Assembly (NCBI GenBank): GCA_024364735.1
Contig: JAGFNQ010005231.1
Coordinates: forward strand, 97,818 to 161,817
Direction: 5' to 3'
DNA: 64,000 nt
From: Boesenbergia rotunda
Lineage: Eukaryota > Streptophyta > Magnoliopsida > Zingiberales > Zingiberaceae
How positions within the stretch are numbered: position 1 is the stretch's first letter; each line of letters opens with the position of its first letter. Position numbers and translations under genes: made by a program. The notes under the pieces are model-generated. The model was not told where the DNA came from. It did not search any database and saw nothing but the letters and a program-made list of their open reading frames with translations. Shown one piece after another: positions 21,314 to 31,011 of the stretch.

Positions 21314-21652
21314 GCTCCCCAAATCTTATCCCTGATCGACAATGTACGCAAGGATTACGGGATCATGGGACAAATGGCTTCTATAACCCTATAAAAATGT
21401 ACATCCCCTGCTAAGAGCAGGTTTGAGAAAACAACCTTTCTAATGGTATATCACTATTTTCCTTGCATCCTCCACCTCTAACATGAGTGTCGGAGTGACT
21501 GCGTCGGAATCCCTCCGGTCGTCATCCTACCTTGTGTTCATATTTTCAAGCCACCTTCCCGGTAGATCTTTTGAGTGGCTAGACGAGGACTTGTTCTTTC
21601 CACCCCTTTCAACCCCACCGGTTAGTTGTCCAATGACGAGGCGTGGGCTGCA
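21314..21652 (+). repeat. 3' end of Gypsy 5' LTR
   Basis: The sequence continues that before 19626 and ends GGGCTGCA at 21652, just before the primer site. It is assigned to the Gypsy element by position. The LTR start is unknown because of the solo LTR insertion and the unclear border with the CACTA remnant. Confidence 0.55.
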
Positions 21653-21658
21653 TTAAAT

Positions 21659-21676
21659 TGGTGCTGTCTATGGGAA
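21659..21676 (+). other. Primer binding site of the Gypsy element
   Basis: TGGTGCTGTCTATGGGAA resembles the TGGCGCCGTCTGTGGGAA type common in Tat/Retand elements, with three changes of the C-to-T/G-to-A kind. It stands six bases after the LTR end. Confidence 0.7.
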
Positions 21677-21719
21677 CTCTGAGTTGAGAGCAACCCTAGA
21701 CCTCGAATGGTCAACATCG

Positions 21720-22960
21720 GTTGTCCATAGGGCCAGGAGGAAGGACAAGATCTCGTCACAATGACGTGGGAGGAATTCAATCATCTAATAGCTTCCGCGG
21801 TGCACACTATCCTGCAAGGACAGACACATCTTGCCTTGATAACGACCCCTCCCTCGTCAATGGAAGTGAACCTGGCAATGCTTCCCCAGGTCGTCCCTCC
21901 CACCAAGGTACCTAAAGGGAGTGCCCCCATCCCTCCCGATGCTTCGTCCATAGGGGAGAATCCTCTGGAGAGAATCTCCGTTGGAGCCATCCCAAAATTG
22001 CAGCCACCACAAGCAAAGCCCCAGGCAACCAAGGTACCCTATTTTCACCTGGCGTATTACAAGACGCTCTGCCACGACACTTCAGAATGGTGGTAGTAGG
22101 AGAATACAATGACACTACCCGGAAGATCATCTCGACAAATTTGAAAATGCATCTCTGCTACATCAATATATAATGGAATCAAATGCAAGGTTTTCGTGAC
22201 CACACTAACTGGGCCTACACAGCATTGGTTCAACCATCTCCTGGCCACCTCCATTATAACATTCAAAGACTTTAAGACGACCTTCCTCTGACACTTCACC
22301 CCTAGCCAAAGGTACAGAAGACACCTCACGACCTATTCACTCTCAAACAAAAGTCCAAAGAGCCGCTGAAGGAATATTTACAGTGATTCAATCAGGTAGC
22401 CATGGACGTCCTTGCGGTGGCACCCGAGGTCTAGGTTAGCGCCTTCTCATGAGGACTAGTGGATGGAGACTTCTTCCAATCCCTAGTCAAGAAGCCACCC
22501 CTGATTTTGATGGGCCACAAGGTAGGGCTCTCAGATATGTCCAGGTGAAAGAAGCCTAAAACACCAAGAGGAAAAAGGGACTAGCCCCTACTTCGGTGAG
22601 CATCTCTTCTGAAAGGAAGGCCCCACCAACTCCTTGCCACCAGGATGTTACGACACCCAGGGAGCGAGCCGTCCAGATGGTAAGCTCGCCATGACATGAT
22701 ACCGAAAAGGACTCTCTGATGGAAATCTTCTATGACTTCTATCAAACCACCATTCACTCCACCAGGGACTACCACCAGTACGTTCGAGAGGTACAACTAT
22801 TGGTAGATAAGAGGAAGGATACTTGGAAGACAACAATCCGCAACTCTGCTGAGCCTTACCCTCAGAAGCAGAGCTCAGACAAGGAGGAAGGCCAGCCCCA
22901 TGCTGACCGTCAGGACCACACCTCGGAGTAGAAGTCTGACTCGCGACGTTGGCCTCTAGC
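21720..22960 (+). pseudogene. gag: Gypsy gag, with stops and frameshifts
   Basis: The early part is variable and proline-rich (about 21761-22096 open). Capsid homology of the retrotransposon Gag type is visible around 22190-22280 as VFVTTLTGPTQHWFNHLL and ITTFKDFKTTFL. In a second frame around 22370-22500 come KEYLQ, then FNQVAMDVL and DGDFFQSLVKKPP. Stops such as the TGA near 22384 and the TAG near 22432 fit C-to-T changes. The last part, near 22700-22960, is hydrophilic with no zinc knuckle that I can see. This would build the particle; the copy is dead. Confidence 0.78.
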
Positions 22961-23149
22961 ATCGCCGGAACCCGAACCAGGAGACAAAGTAAAATAGAAG
23001 TCGATCCCCTCAAGAAAGGTCAACATCATATCTAGGGGCCCCATAGACGAAGATTCTACCAGGGCATGAAGATCTCACGCTCGTCATTTGGAAAACTATG
23101 GGGTCAGCTCAAGGGGAAGCTCCGCCAACCACTCTCTTCTCTCTTTTGG

Positions 23150-23295
23150 GCCGACCGTCTTGGATGGGGTCGAGACCCTCCATGAGGATGCCTTGGTCAT
23201 CAAGGCCTAGATCACCAACGACATCATCAAGCGAGTGTTTATTGACACGGGTGGGTCAGTGAATATTATCTTCAAGGCAGCCTTCGACCAAAAAT
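23150..23295 (+). pseudogene. Gypsy protease, N-terminal part
   Basis: The translated stretch DALVIKA, stop, then VFIDTGGSVNIIF holds the aspartic protease active site DTG (about 23247-23255). The frame is interrupted at about 23292 by an LTR of the minus-strand Copia element. The downstream protease part resumes at 31012. Confidence 0.75.
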
Positions 23296-24031
23296 AAAGG
23301 GGTGAATTGCAACCGGGGAGGTTGTTAATCCAAGACAGAATGTGGCTCGATTCTCCTGAATAAACTCCTTCAGGGGGAGAAGCCTCTTACACAATAAAAG
23401 CTTAGAAAAATAGTGGAAAATTATAAAGAATTCGTTTGCAGTGAATCAGTGATTTGGAACTAAGCTCTAAGGGAGTATTTATAGCCCCGATCAACTCTAT
23501 CTGAATATTGACGTGACACTATAGGGGCGCCCGAGTGGTTGAGGGCTCCTGACACGTGGTTTGTGCGTTATCTAATGCGCAACGTTCATAAACGGCTAAG
23601 TTTGGATGATTTTTTACTCTAAGGCGCCTGTATGCATAGGGGCACCTGAGAGGGGCGCCTAAGTGCAATTAGTCAGCACCTTGCTGGCCAATTATGATGG
23701 ATCTTCTTGGGTGATTTCTGGGCCTTCCAGAGTTGGGCTCACCCGAACCCTCCTTTGGCTTTCTCCTCGAGTGAGCTTCCTCCCAGCTTCTCATCTCTCA
23801 CACATCACGCACGCCCTTCTCGCTCCACCGGCGTACTCTTCTGTAGACCTTCACATCCTCGGATACACCGAGCCCATCGGCTCCCTTCCTGTGTCATCCT
23901 TCTCGACCGCTGAATTTTCTGCTAGTCTTCCTACGCTCCTAAGCTCCTGCACACTTAAACACAGGGATTAAAAACCTACAAGACCTAACTTGACTTGGTT
24001 GATCACATCAAAACCAACCGAGATACTTACA
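23292..24031 (-). repeat. 3' LTR of the gag-only element
   Basis: On the minus strand it starts TGTAAGTATCTCGG at 24031, right after a purine tract. The minus strand has a TATA box CTATAAATA at about 23484-23492; GGCGCC-type palindromes lie 30-170 bp upstream of it (23520-23665). The left border is uncertain by a few bases, and a block of about 110 bp found in the other LTR is missing. Confidence 0.75.
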
Positions 24032-24046
24032 ACCTTCTCCTTTTTG

Positions 24047-25001
24047 ATGTGCATTAATCCATGTTAAATTAGGATAATCATGCATCAAAAAATAGAAATG
24101 AATAACTGACAATGTAAGTACCAAAATTTTTTTAAAATTAATCTTACCCCTTAACTTAATCCTATTTCTCCCTCTTTAATCACATCAAAAATTTAAAATA
24201 GGTTAAAGGAAATACTAACACTTACAATAATTTATAAAAACTTAATCCAAAATTTAAATTTTTAAAAACATTTTAAGAAGAATTTTAACACAATAAATAG
24301 TTTCTAGAAAATATAAGTTCTCAATTTTACTCGAAAATTAATTTTTAAAATGTAAAGTCTAATTTTTTAAAAAATAATTTTCAAAAATTGATTTTTATTC
24401 AAAAATTTATAAAATTTTATATATGTTAAATTTTCATAGAATTGTCTCCAGAAAAATTGTCAATATGAAAATGATTATCTAACTTTTTGAAAATCAAATT
24501 TGACTTCAATGATGATAATTTTGAAAAATAATTTTAAATTTTGACTTCGACATCAAATAATTTTGAAAATTTTTCTCAAGCCTTAGAAAGTAATAAACAG
24601 ATCAAAAAATTAGAATCAATTAAATTAATTTTTTAAGTATTTTTAAAATTAAAAAAATATTTTTGAACAAAAAATCATAATAAATCTATTTATCTGTTAA
24701 AAATTCCAAAACAATTTTTGTAAATAAAACAAAGCAAATTCTATCAACGAAAAATCTTAAACTAATTTTTTTTGCAAGTAATAAAAAATATATTAACAAG
24801 ATCAAGCATTAATTACCAAGAAAATATCTACTTGATAAATAAAAGAAATCTAACAGTTTAAGACAGATTTAGGCATTTAATATAAATTTTTACAAATAGA
24901 ATTTATCAAAAACTTAGATGAAATATATGATTTGGGATTTTTTATAATTCGACCCCTATGAAATTTAAAATATCAGTTAAATTTTTCATAATATCTAATT
25001 T
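24047..25001 (-). other. AT-rich interior of the gag-only element, no gene seen
   Basis: Nearly 1 kb of very AT-rich DNA rich in AAATTTT words lies between the gag stop and the polypurine tract. No pol domain and no other coding signal can be recognised. It may be eroded spacer. Confidence 0.65.
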
Positions 25002-26272
25002 TTAAATTTTGAAAACAACTTGAACTGAATGGTTGTTTTTCAAATTTTCAATTTGAATTTTTAAAATTTTATTTTCAAATCTTAATTTATCATACATTTC
25101 TAATGGGTATGAAGAAGATAATTTACTTTTTAATTCAATATTCTTAGTTTTTAATTTACACATAGATTTTGCCATTTGTTTAATACCAAAATATAATTGA
25201 TTAAGAGGTAGAAGACACACCTTACTTACCATATCTTTTCTAAAATCGGAAGCTCCCCATTCGTCGCTGCTATCTTCTGACATGACTCCCCCTTCATTGA
25301 TGCTTTCATCTTCCTGGTGTGAAGTCATCAGTGCAAGTCCGACGTGTTCCTCGAGATCTGAATTTTTCGATGAAGACTCGTACCATATTGCTTTTAGGTT
25401 GTGGGCTTTTGCCTTTGTTGCCCCTTTTCCATTGTTCTTCAATTTGGGATAGTTTTCCTTCACGTGTCTCTCTTCGTTACAGTTGTAGCAGAGGATTTTT
25501 CTTTGCTTCTTACGCTGCACTTTATTAATTCTTTTAGCTTTAAAATATTTGGATAATTTCCTTACCATGTACGTCGTGTTTTCTTCATCTTCGGAAGATT
25601 CGTTTTCATGTTGGATCATCCTTGAGCTTAAGGTGATGTTGTCCACTTTACTCTTTCCTGCACAACTAGATTCGTAAAGTTCTAAAGTTGAAAAGAGTTA
25701 CTCTAAGGTACTTACTTCAAGATCCTTAGAGATATAATAGACGTCAATTATCGAAGTCTAGTTCGGGGTCCTCGGGAAAGCATTTAATGTGTACCTTTGA
25801 GCGTCCTGATTGCTTACCGACTCTCCGAGGTTGTTGAGTTCCATAATTAACTCCTTAAGTTTAGGGTGTAGTTGAGCTACTGACTCTCCTTCTTCCAGTC
25901 GGAGGTTGCTGAGATAATTCCAAAGTAGGTCTCTTTTTACTAGTTTGGCTTTGGAGGTACCTTCGTGATGTTTAAGGAACTTTTCCCAAAGTTCTTTTGC
26001 AGATCAGTAATTTCTAATTCGGTTGACTTCTTGGGCATGTAGTATGGTCAGCAGATGGAATTCTTCTTTCCCGTTGGCCACAAAGTCAGCTTGCTCCTTC
26101 TTTGTCCACAGGCTTTTGTCTTTGAGTTTGTTGTCGGCGTCCTTGGGAACTACAAACCGTTTTTCATAATTAAAAGTAAATCGAAATTTTTTTTAAAGAA
26201 TACCTACATCTTGCACTCCCAACTCGTGAACTCCCTCTCGAACTTTGGCGGGTAGATAATTGGTGCGACCAT
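25002..26272 (-). pseudogene. gag: gag of the gag-only Copia element, several stops
   Basis: The minus-strand start ATG is at 26272-26270, about 45 bases after the primer site. The capsid part is of the UBN2 type: SAKELWEKFLKHHEGT, then KLVKRDLLWNYLSNLRLEEGE and DAQRYTLNAFPRTPN (about 25990-25750, quoted in part). At least four stops or shifts break this part. From 25646 the frame is open for 214 residues: zinc knuckle CYNCNEERHVKENY, whose last Cys is Tyr, then an acidic stretch and a coiled-coil-like tail ending at 25002. Gag of this kind packages RNA; this copy might once have used enzymes from a full-length relative. Confidence 0.82.
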
Positions 26273-26337
26273 TTTGTAGTTGCTTCAGACGACGGTTAGT
26301 CCTTCTGGAGCATCCTTGCTCTGATACTAATTAAAGG

Positions 26338-27064
26338 TGATCATAGGTCGGCAAGAAGGGGGTGAATTGTCTCTGAAAATAAAAACTCTATTTTTTATTT
26401 ATCTTAAACAAAGATGTTAGTTAGTTCAAACAATAATAAATAGCATCAAAAAATAAAGCAATACTGAAAAGAAATAGGTGAATGAATTTTACTTGGTTTG
26501 CAACTAGGGAGGTTGCTAATCCATGGCAGAATGTAGCTCGATTCTCTTGAATAAACTCCTTCGGGCGGAGAAGCCTCTTACACAATAAAAGCTTAGAAAA
26601 ATAGTGAAAAATTATAAAGAATTCGTTTGCAGTGAATAAGTGATTTAGAACTGAGCTCTGGGGGCCTATTTATAGCCCTAGTCAACTCTATTCGAATGTT
26701 GATGTGGCACTATAGGGGTGCCCGAGTGCTCGGGCGCTCGTATGCATAGTGGCGCCTGAGAACCCGGGCACCCCTATGCATAGGGGTGCCTGAGTGCAAT
26801 TAGTCACCACCTTGCTGACCAATTTTACGGCGAGCCTTCTTGGATGATTTCTGGGCCTTCCAGAGTTGGGCTCACCTGAACCCTCCTCCGGCCTTCTCCT
26901 TGAGCGAGCTTCCTCTCAACTTTTCATCCCTCGGATGTCACGTGCGTCCTTCTCGCTCCACTAGCGTACTCTTTTGCAGACCTCCGCGTCCCTTGGACGC
27001 ATCGAGCCCGTTGGCTCCCTTCCTGTGCTATCCTTCTCGACTGCTACATTTTTCGCTCGACTTC
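26338..27064 (-). repeat. 5' LTR of the gag-only element, promoter-distal part
   Basis: The minus-strand LTR ends CCTATGATCA at 26338, nine bases before the primer site region. A TATA box (CTATAAATA on the minus strand, about 26665-26673) is followed upstream by palindromes: GCCCGAG/CTCGGGC near 26720 and a perfect 24-bp palindrome at 26767-26790 with half-site GGCACCCCTATG. The LTR continues at 30910-31011 beyond the solo LTR. Confidence 0.78.
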
Positions 27065-27499
27065 TGTAACGACCCGGAAAATTCTCTTAATATTTTATGA
27101 AAATATTGAGCATATTTAAATAATTTTCCGAATGATCTAGAGGTATTAATACCAACTTTGGCCTAGAAAACCCATGTTTTCTCATTTAAATTGAGAAAAC
27201 TCAGCACTAATGGGTCTTATATGGGCTTTTTAGTACCCTAACTATAGGGGGATTTTAGGTAGAGATTAGTATAAATATAAGTAGGATTTAATTAGACATA
27301 TTAGCATGATTATGGGTAAGTCTTAGCTTAATTTTCCTATGTAAATGGAGACATTAGGTATTAATGGGCCTTAAATGGGTCCCAAAAATAGGTCTTAATT
27401 AGGTAAAAATTAATATAAATATAAAAGGATTTTATTTAGGAATATTAGCATAATTATGGGTGATTTTAGGAGAATTTTCGAAATAAAGGGGAATTTTCG

Positions 27500-27617
27500 A
27501 AAATAAGAAAAAAAGGATTTAAATAAAATAAAAATAAAATAAAAATAAAGGTGCATAAGCCAAGGATTGAACCTTGGACTTCTTGTACAACCATGAATGC
27601 TTTAACCAACTCACCTA
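27500..27617 (-). promoter_or_regulatory. Antisense tRNA-like unit with A box, B box and T-tract
   Basis: On the minus strand TAGGTGAGTTGG (27617-27606) fits a Pol III A box and GGTTCAATCC (27573-27564) a B box, 33 bases apart. A T-arm-like stem CCAAGG/CCTTGG surrounds the B box. About 15 bases further is a T-rich run (27548-27500) that could end Pol III transcription. The unit lies antisense to the LTR. Confidence 0.55.
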
Positions 27618-28056
27618 GCAAGGAATTCTTATGAGGAAATGAAGTGGATGGTGGTTAAGGAGTAGAAGAAGATGAAGGGCCATGGAGAGACTTTTCATTT
27701 ACCTCTTTAATGGGTGATAAATAGGGGGGTTTGGGAGTTACTTCTTCTTCTCATTCCTTGCATTTTCGAAACTCATTCTCCCCTCATCCTAGCCGAACAC
27801 CCAAGGAAAGGTTCTCCCTTGGAAAAGCTCCACAAGGGGTCTTATCTCCAAGGTCTAAGAGTTTTTCAAGGATACAAGGACAAGGGTGTGCAAGGGTCCA
27901 AAGATCTTACCATTTCCTCCTCTTTCAAGGTTCAAAAAATCAAGATAATCTAAGGTAAGACTCCCTCACCTATGGTATAATAGTTCCCTATGATTTCCAT
28001 GATTTTTAGCATGATATATGGGTTAGTTTTTGGATTTGATGTTGAAAGGAAACAAA

Positions 28057-28963
28057 ACCAAGGTCCTTGTGTTTATGGGTTTCGGCCACCATGATTTGAA
28101 TGTCTATAAATATGTTAAAAATCTTTATAATGTTATTTAATGTTCCCTTATGATGTGTAGAGGTTAAGTATAATTTTTGGGAATTTTTGGAGTACCCTAG
28201 GACACTCTAGGGTTTCGGCCAACATGAAAGAGACAAAAACCAAGGTCCCTATGTTTATGGGTTTCGGCCACCATGATTTAAATATCTGTAAATATGTTAA
28301 AAATCTTTATAATGTTATTTAATGTTCCCTTATGATGTGTAGAGGTTAAGTATAATTTTTGGGAATTTTTGGAGTACCCTAGGACACTCTAGGGTTTCGG
28401 CCAACATGAAAGGGACAAAAACCAAGGTCCCTATGTTTATGGGTTTCGGCCACCATGATTTAAATGTCTGTAAATATGTTAAAAATCTTTATAATGTTAT
28501 TTAATATTCCCTTATGATGTGTAGAGGTTAAGTATAATTTTTTGGAATTTTTGGAGTACCCTAGGATACTCTAGGGTTTCGGCCAACATGAAAGGGACAA
28601 AAACCAAGGTCCCTATGTTTATGGGTTTCGGCCACCATGATTTAAATGTCTGTAAATATGTTAAAAATCTTTATAATGTTATTTAATGTTCCCTTATGAT
28701 GTGTAGAGGTTAAGTATAATTTTTGGGAATTTTTGGAGTACCCTAGGACACTCTAGGGTTTCGGCCAACATGAAAGAAACAAAACCAAGAACCCTAAGCT
28801 TGAGGGTTTCGGCCACCATGATTTATGTGTCTATAGCTATGCTAAAAACCTTGATAATGTTGTTTAAATGTTCTCTGATGATGTTAGAGATTAAATACAA
28901 TTTTTGAGAATTTTTGGGGTACCCTAGAGACCCTATATGTTTCGGCCAACCTCAAGGACCCAA
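28057..28963 (+). repeat. 182-bp tandem repeat, five units
   Basis: Units start at 28057, 28238, 28420, 28602 and 28783, each with AACCAAG near the start and two copies of GGGTTTCGGCCA. The first four are nearly identical; the fifth is clearly diverged, and fainter TTTCGGCCAA traces continue to about 29230. Confidence 0.92.
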
Positions 28964-29377
28964 GGATTAGGGTGAGTTCTAAACTTCAAGTATACATTTG
29001 ATATGTTGTCATGATATAAGGGTGATGGAGGGTGATTATGTAAATTTCCACACGGTCTAGAGACTCTATAAGTTTCGGCCAAGAAGGAATAATAAGGAAA
29101 AAGTTATGATTTATTTCAAGTAAGGGCTTCAGTGGCTCTATGGTAAAATGTGATTAGTGTCTTATGATTGATTGGGGATTTTAATGGAATTTTTCCATAC
29201 CCCCATGGGCCTTATGGATTTCGGCCAAGGCAGGTATCTAGGGTTTGGGATGGAGTTAGGACCCAAAGAATGATGGTTTATGCTCATTATAAAGTATACG
29301 TAAAGGTTCAAGCATGTGTTGGAAATTAAGTTACCCATAACCCTAACCTTAAGCACCATACTTTATGTTTGTATGTT

Positions 29378-29594
29378 ATGATAAGAATGATGCCATGATA
29401 AGTATCTTATGTTCATGTTCATGATAAGAATGATGTCATGATAAGTATGTTACGTTTATGTTCATGATAAGAATGATGTCACGACAAGTATGTTATGTCT
29501 ATGTTCATGATAAGAAGGATGCCATGATAAATATGTTATGATCATGTTCATGATAAGAATGATGCCATGATAAGTATGCTATGAATGTCTTATG
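29378..29594 (+). repeat. 43-bp tandem repeat, five units
   Basis: ATGATAAG recurs at 29421, 29464, 29507 and 29550, a constant 43-bp step, with a further partial unit on the left. Each unit also contains GTTCATGATAAGAATGATG-like sequence. Confidence 0.88.
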
Positions 29595-30909
29595 AATGAT
29601 GAAGCATGCAAAGTATTTTACTTTATGAATGGGCTTGTACCGGACACAAGTATGGGTCCAAGGGATGGGCACCTTAAGAACGCCCCGGTTCTGGACTACC
29701 GGAGCTGTCCACGGTTCTGGCACTACCGGAGTTGTGCAACAGGGATGGGCTCCTTGAGAACGCCTCGGTTCGGGGACTACCGACTATGCTGTCCTTACCC
29801 TAGTAGGTCGGGGCTCGCTACCTCGGACTTACTAGGGATGCGCGCTATGATGTATGTATGTGGTACAAGCCGGGGACCCCAAATGTTATGATGATTATGT
29901 TTAAGCATTTTAAAAGTATGATTTTAAAAGTTAAGCATCCATATGTATATGCATTCCACCCATGCATTCATACATGTTATGCATTATGTTATGATAATGA
30001 TGTGTTATGCTTATGCTCCATGTTAAAAGATATGTATGAGAATGAATGATCCATGTTATGATTATGGTAAGAAGATGCTCTTATGATATGCTAGAATGTA
30101 TGCCTATGTTTATGCCATATAGGTTGGTTTATATCTTATGTTTATATTTATGCCATGTCTCATGCCATGCTAGGAAAGTTTATTAAGTTATGTTATGTCA
30201 TGTATCATGCCATGCTTAGAATGTTTACGATGTCTATGCTTGATATGCTAGAAAGTATGCCTATGGTTGATTTACATCTTATGCTTATGTTCATGCCATG
30301 TATGATGTCATGCTTAGAACGTTTAAGTATGTTTATGCCTATGTTTATACTTTATGCCATGATAAGAATGTTTAATTAGATTTATGCCTATGTTTATGCT
30401 TTATGTTATGATAGAAATGTTTATGATGCTTATGTTCCATATGATTATGAATGAATGACGAATGATTTTAGTGAGTAGGAAAGAGTCTTACTAAGCCTGT
30501 GTGCTTATAGTCTTTTTCCTTATACCGCAGATCATGCAAGGGGACCATGAGGAAGCAGCAGGAGGGCAAGATTATATGTGTGTGATAGTGACTTGGCCCA
30601 TGAAATCAAACGTTTGCCGTTATGCTAAGAACTTTACTTTTGTTAAGTATATGCTCGATTAGTGACTTATGGAAACTTATGACATGATGTTATGCATGAT
30701 ATGAAATGAACCTCATGATATGATGTTAAGCTTGTTATGACATGATGTTTAAGTATGAAGTCTATATGTCTAGTGTCCATGTCACTATGTTGGAAATGGT
30801 AGTAGGGGCATGTAAAGTTTAAGTTATTCCGCTGCAGTATGATGTTACATGCCTTAAGTATGTTAGCGTAACGCCGCTTTAGGAAAAAAAAAGCGGGGGT
30901 TACAACTTC

Positions 30910-31011
30910 TTACGGTCCTAAGCTCCTGCACACTTAGACATAGGGATTAAAAACTAACAAGACCTAACTTGACTCAGTTGACCATATCAAAATCAACCTG
31001 GGGTACTTTCA
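30910..31011 (-). repeat. 5' LTR of the gag-only element, first 100 bp
   Basis: This is the rest of the LTR split by the solo LTR. On the minus strand it begins TGAAAGTACCCCAGG at 31011 and aligns with 24031 downward in the other LTR. Confidence 0.8.

Larger units (their letters stand above)
27065..30904 (+). mobile_element. 3.84-kb solo LTR, Tekay-like Gypsy, exact ACTTC duplication
   Basis: The unit starts TGTAACGACCC and ends GGGGGTTACA, and ACTTC stands directly on both sides (27060-27064 and 30905-30909). No internal genes are present. It splits the LTR of the gag-only element, whose sequence resumes at 30910. Inside are an antisense tRNA-like unit (27500-27617), a 182-bp tandem repeat, a 43-bp tandem repeat and many ATG-rich words. 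The TGTAAC...GTTACA ends and great length suggest a chromovirus such as Tekay, by style only. Confidence 0.88.
23292..31011 (-). mobile_element. Gag-only Copia element (minus strand), nested in the Gypsy element
   Basis: Two related LTRs (about 23292-24031 and 26338-31011, the latter split by a solo LTR) flank a 2.3-kb interior. Reading the minus strand: LTR, primer site TAGTATCAGAGC (26329-26318), gag, about 970 bp of AT-rich sequence, polypurine tract (24046-24032), LTR. No protease, integrase, RT or RNase H is present. This is the architecture of a non-autonomous gag-only element. LTRs differ by an estimated 10-15% and by a 110-bp gap, so it is old. The target duplication is not clear: GAGAT follows at 31012-31016 but no good partner is seen on the left. 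Confidence 0.8.

Noticed and set aside
27563..27617. A functional tRNA gene
   Set aside because: A and B boxes are there, but no proper acceptor stem or anticodon arm can be folded by hand, and it lies inside an LTR.
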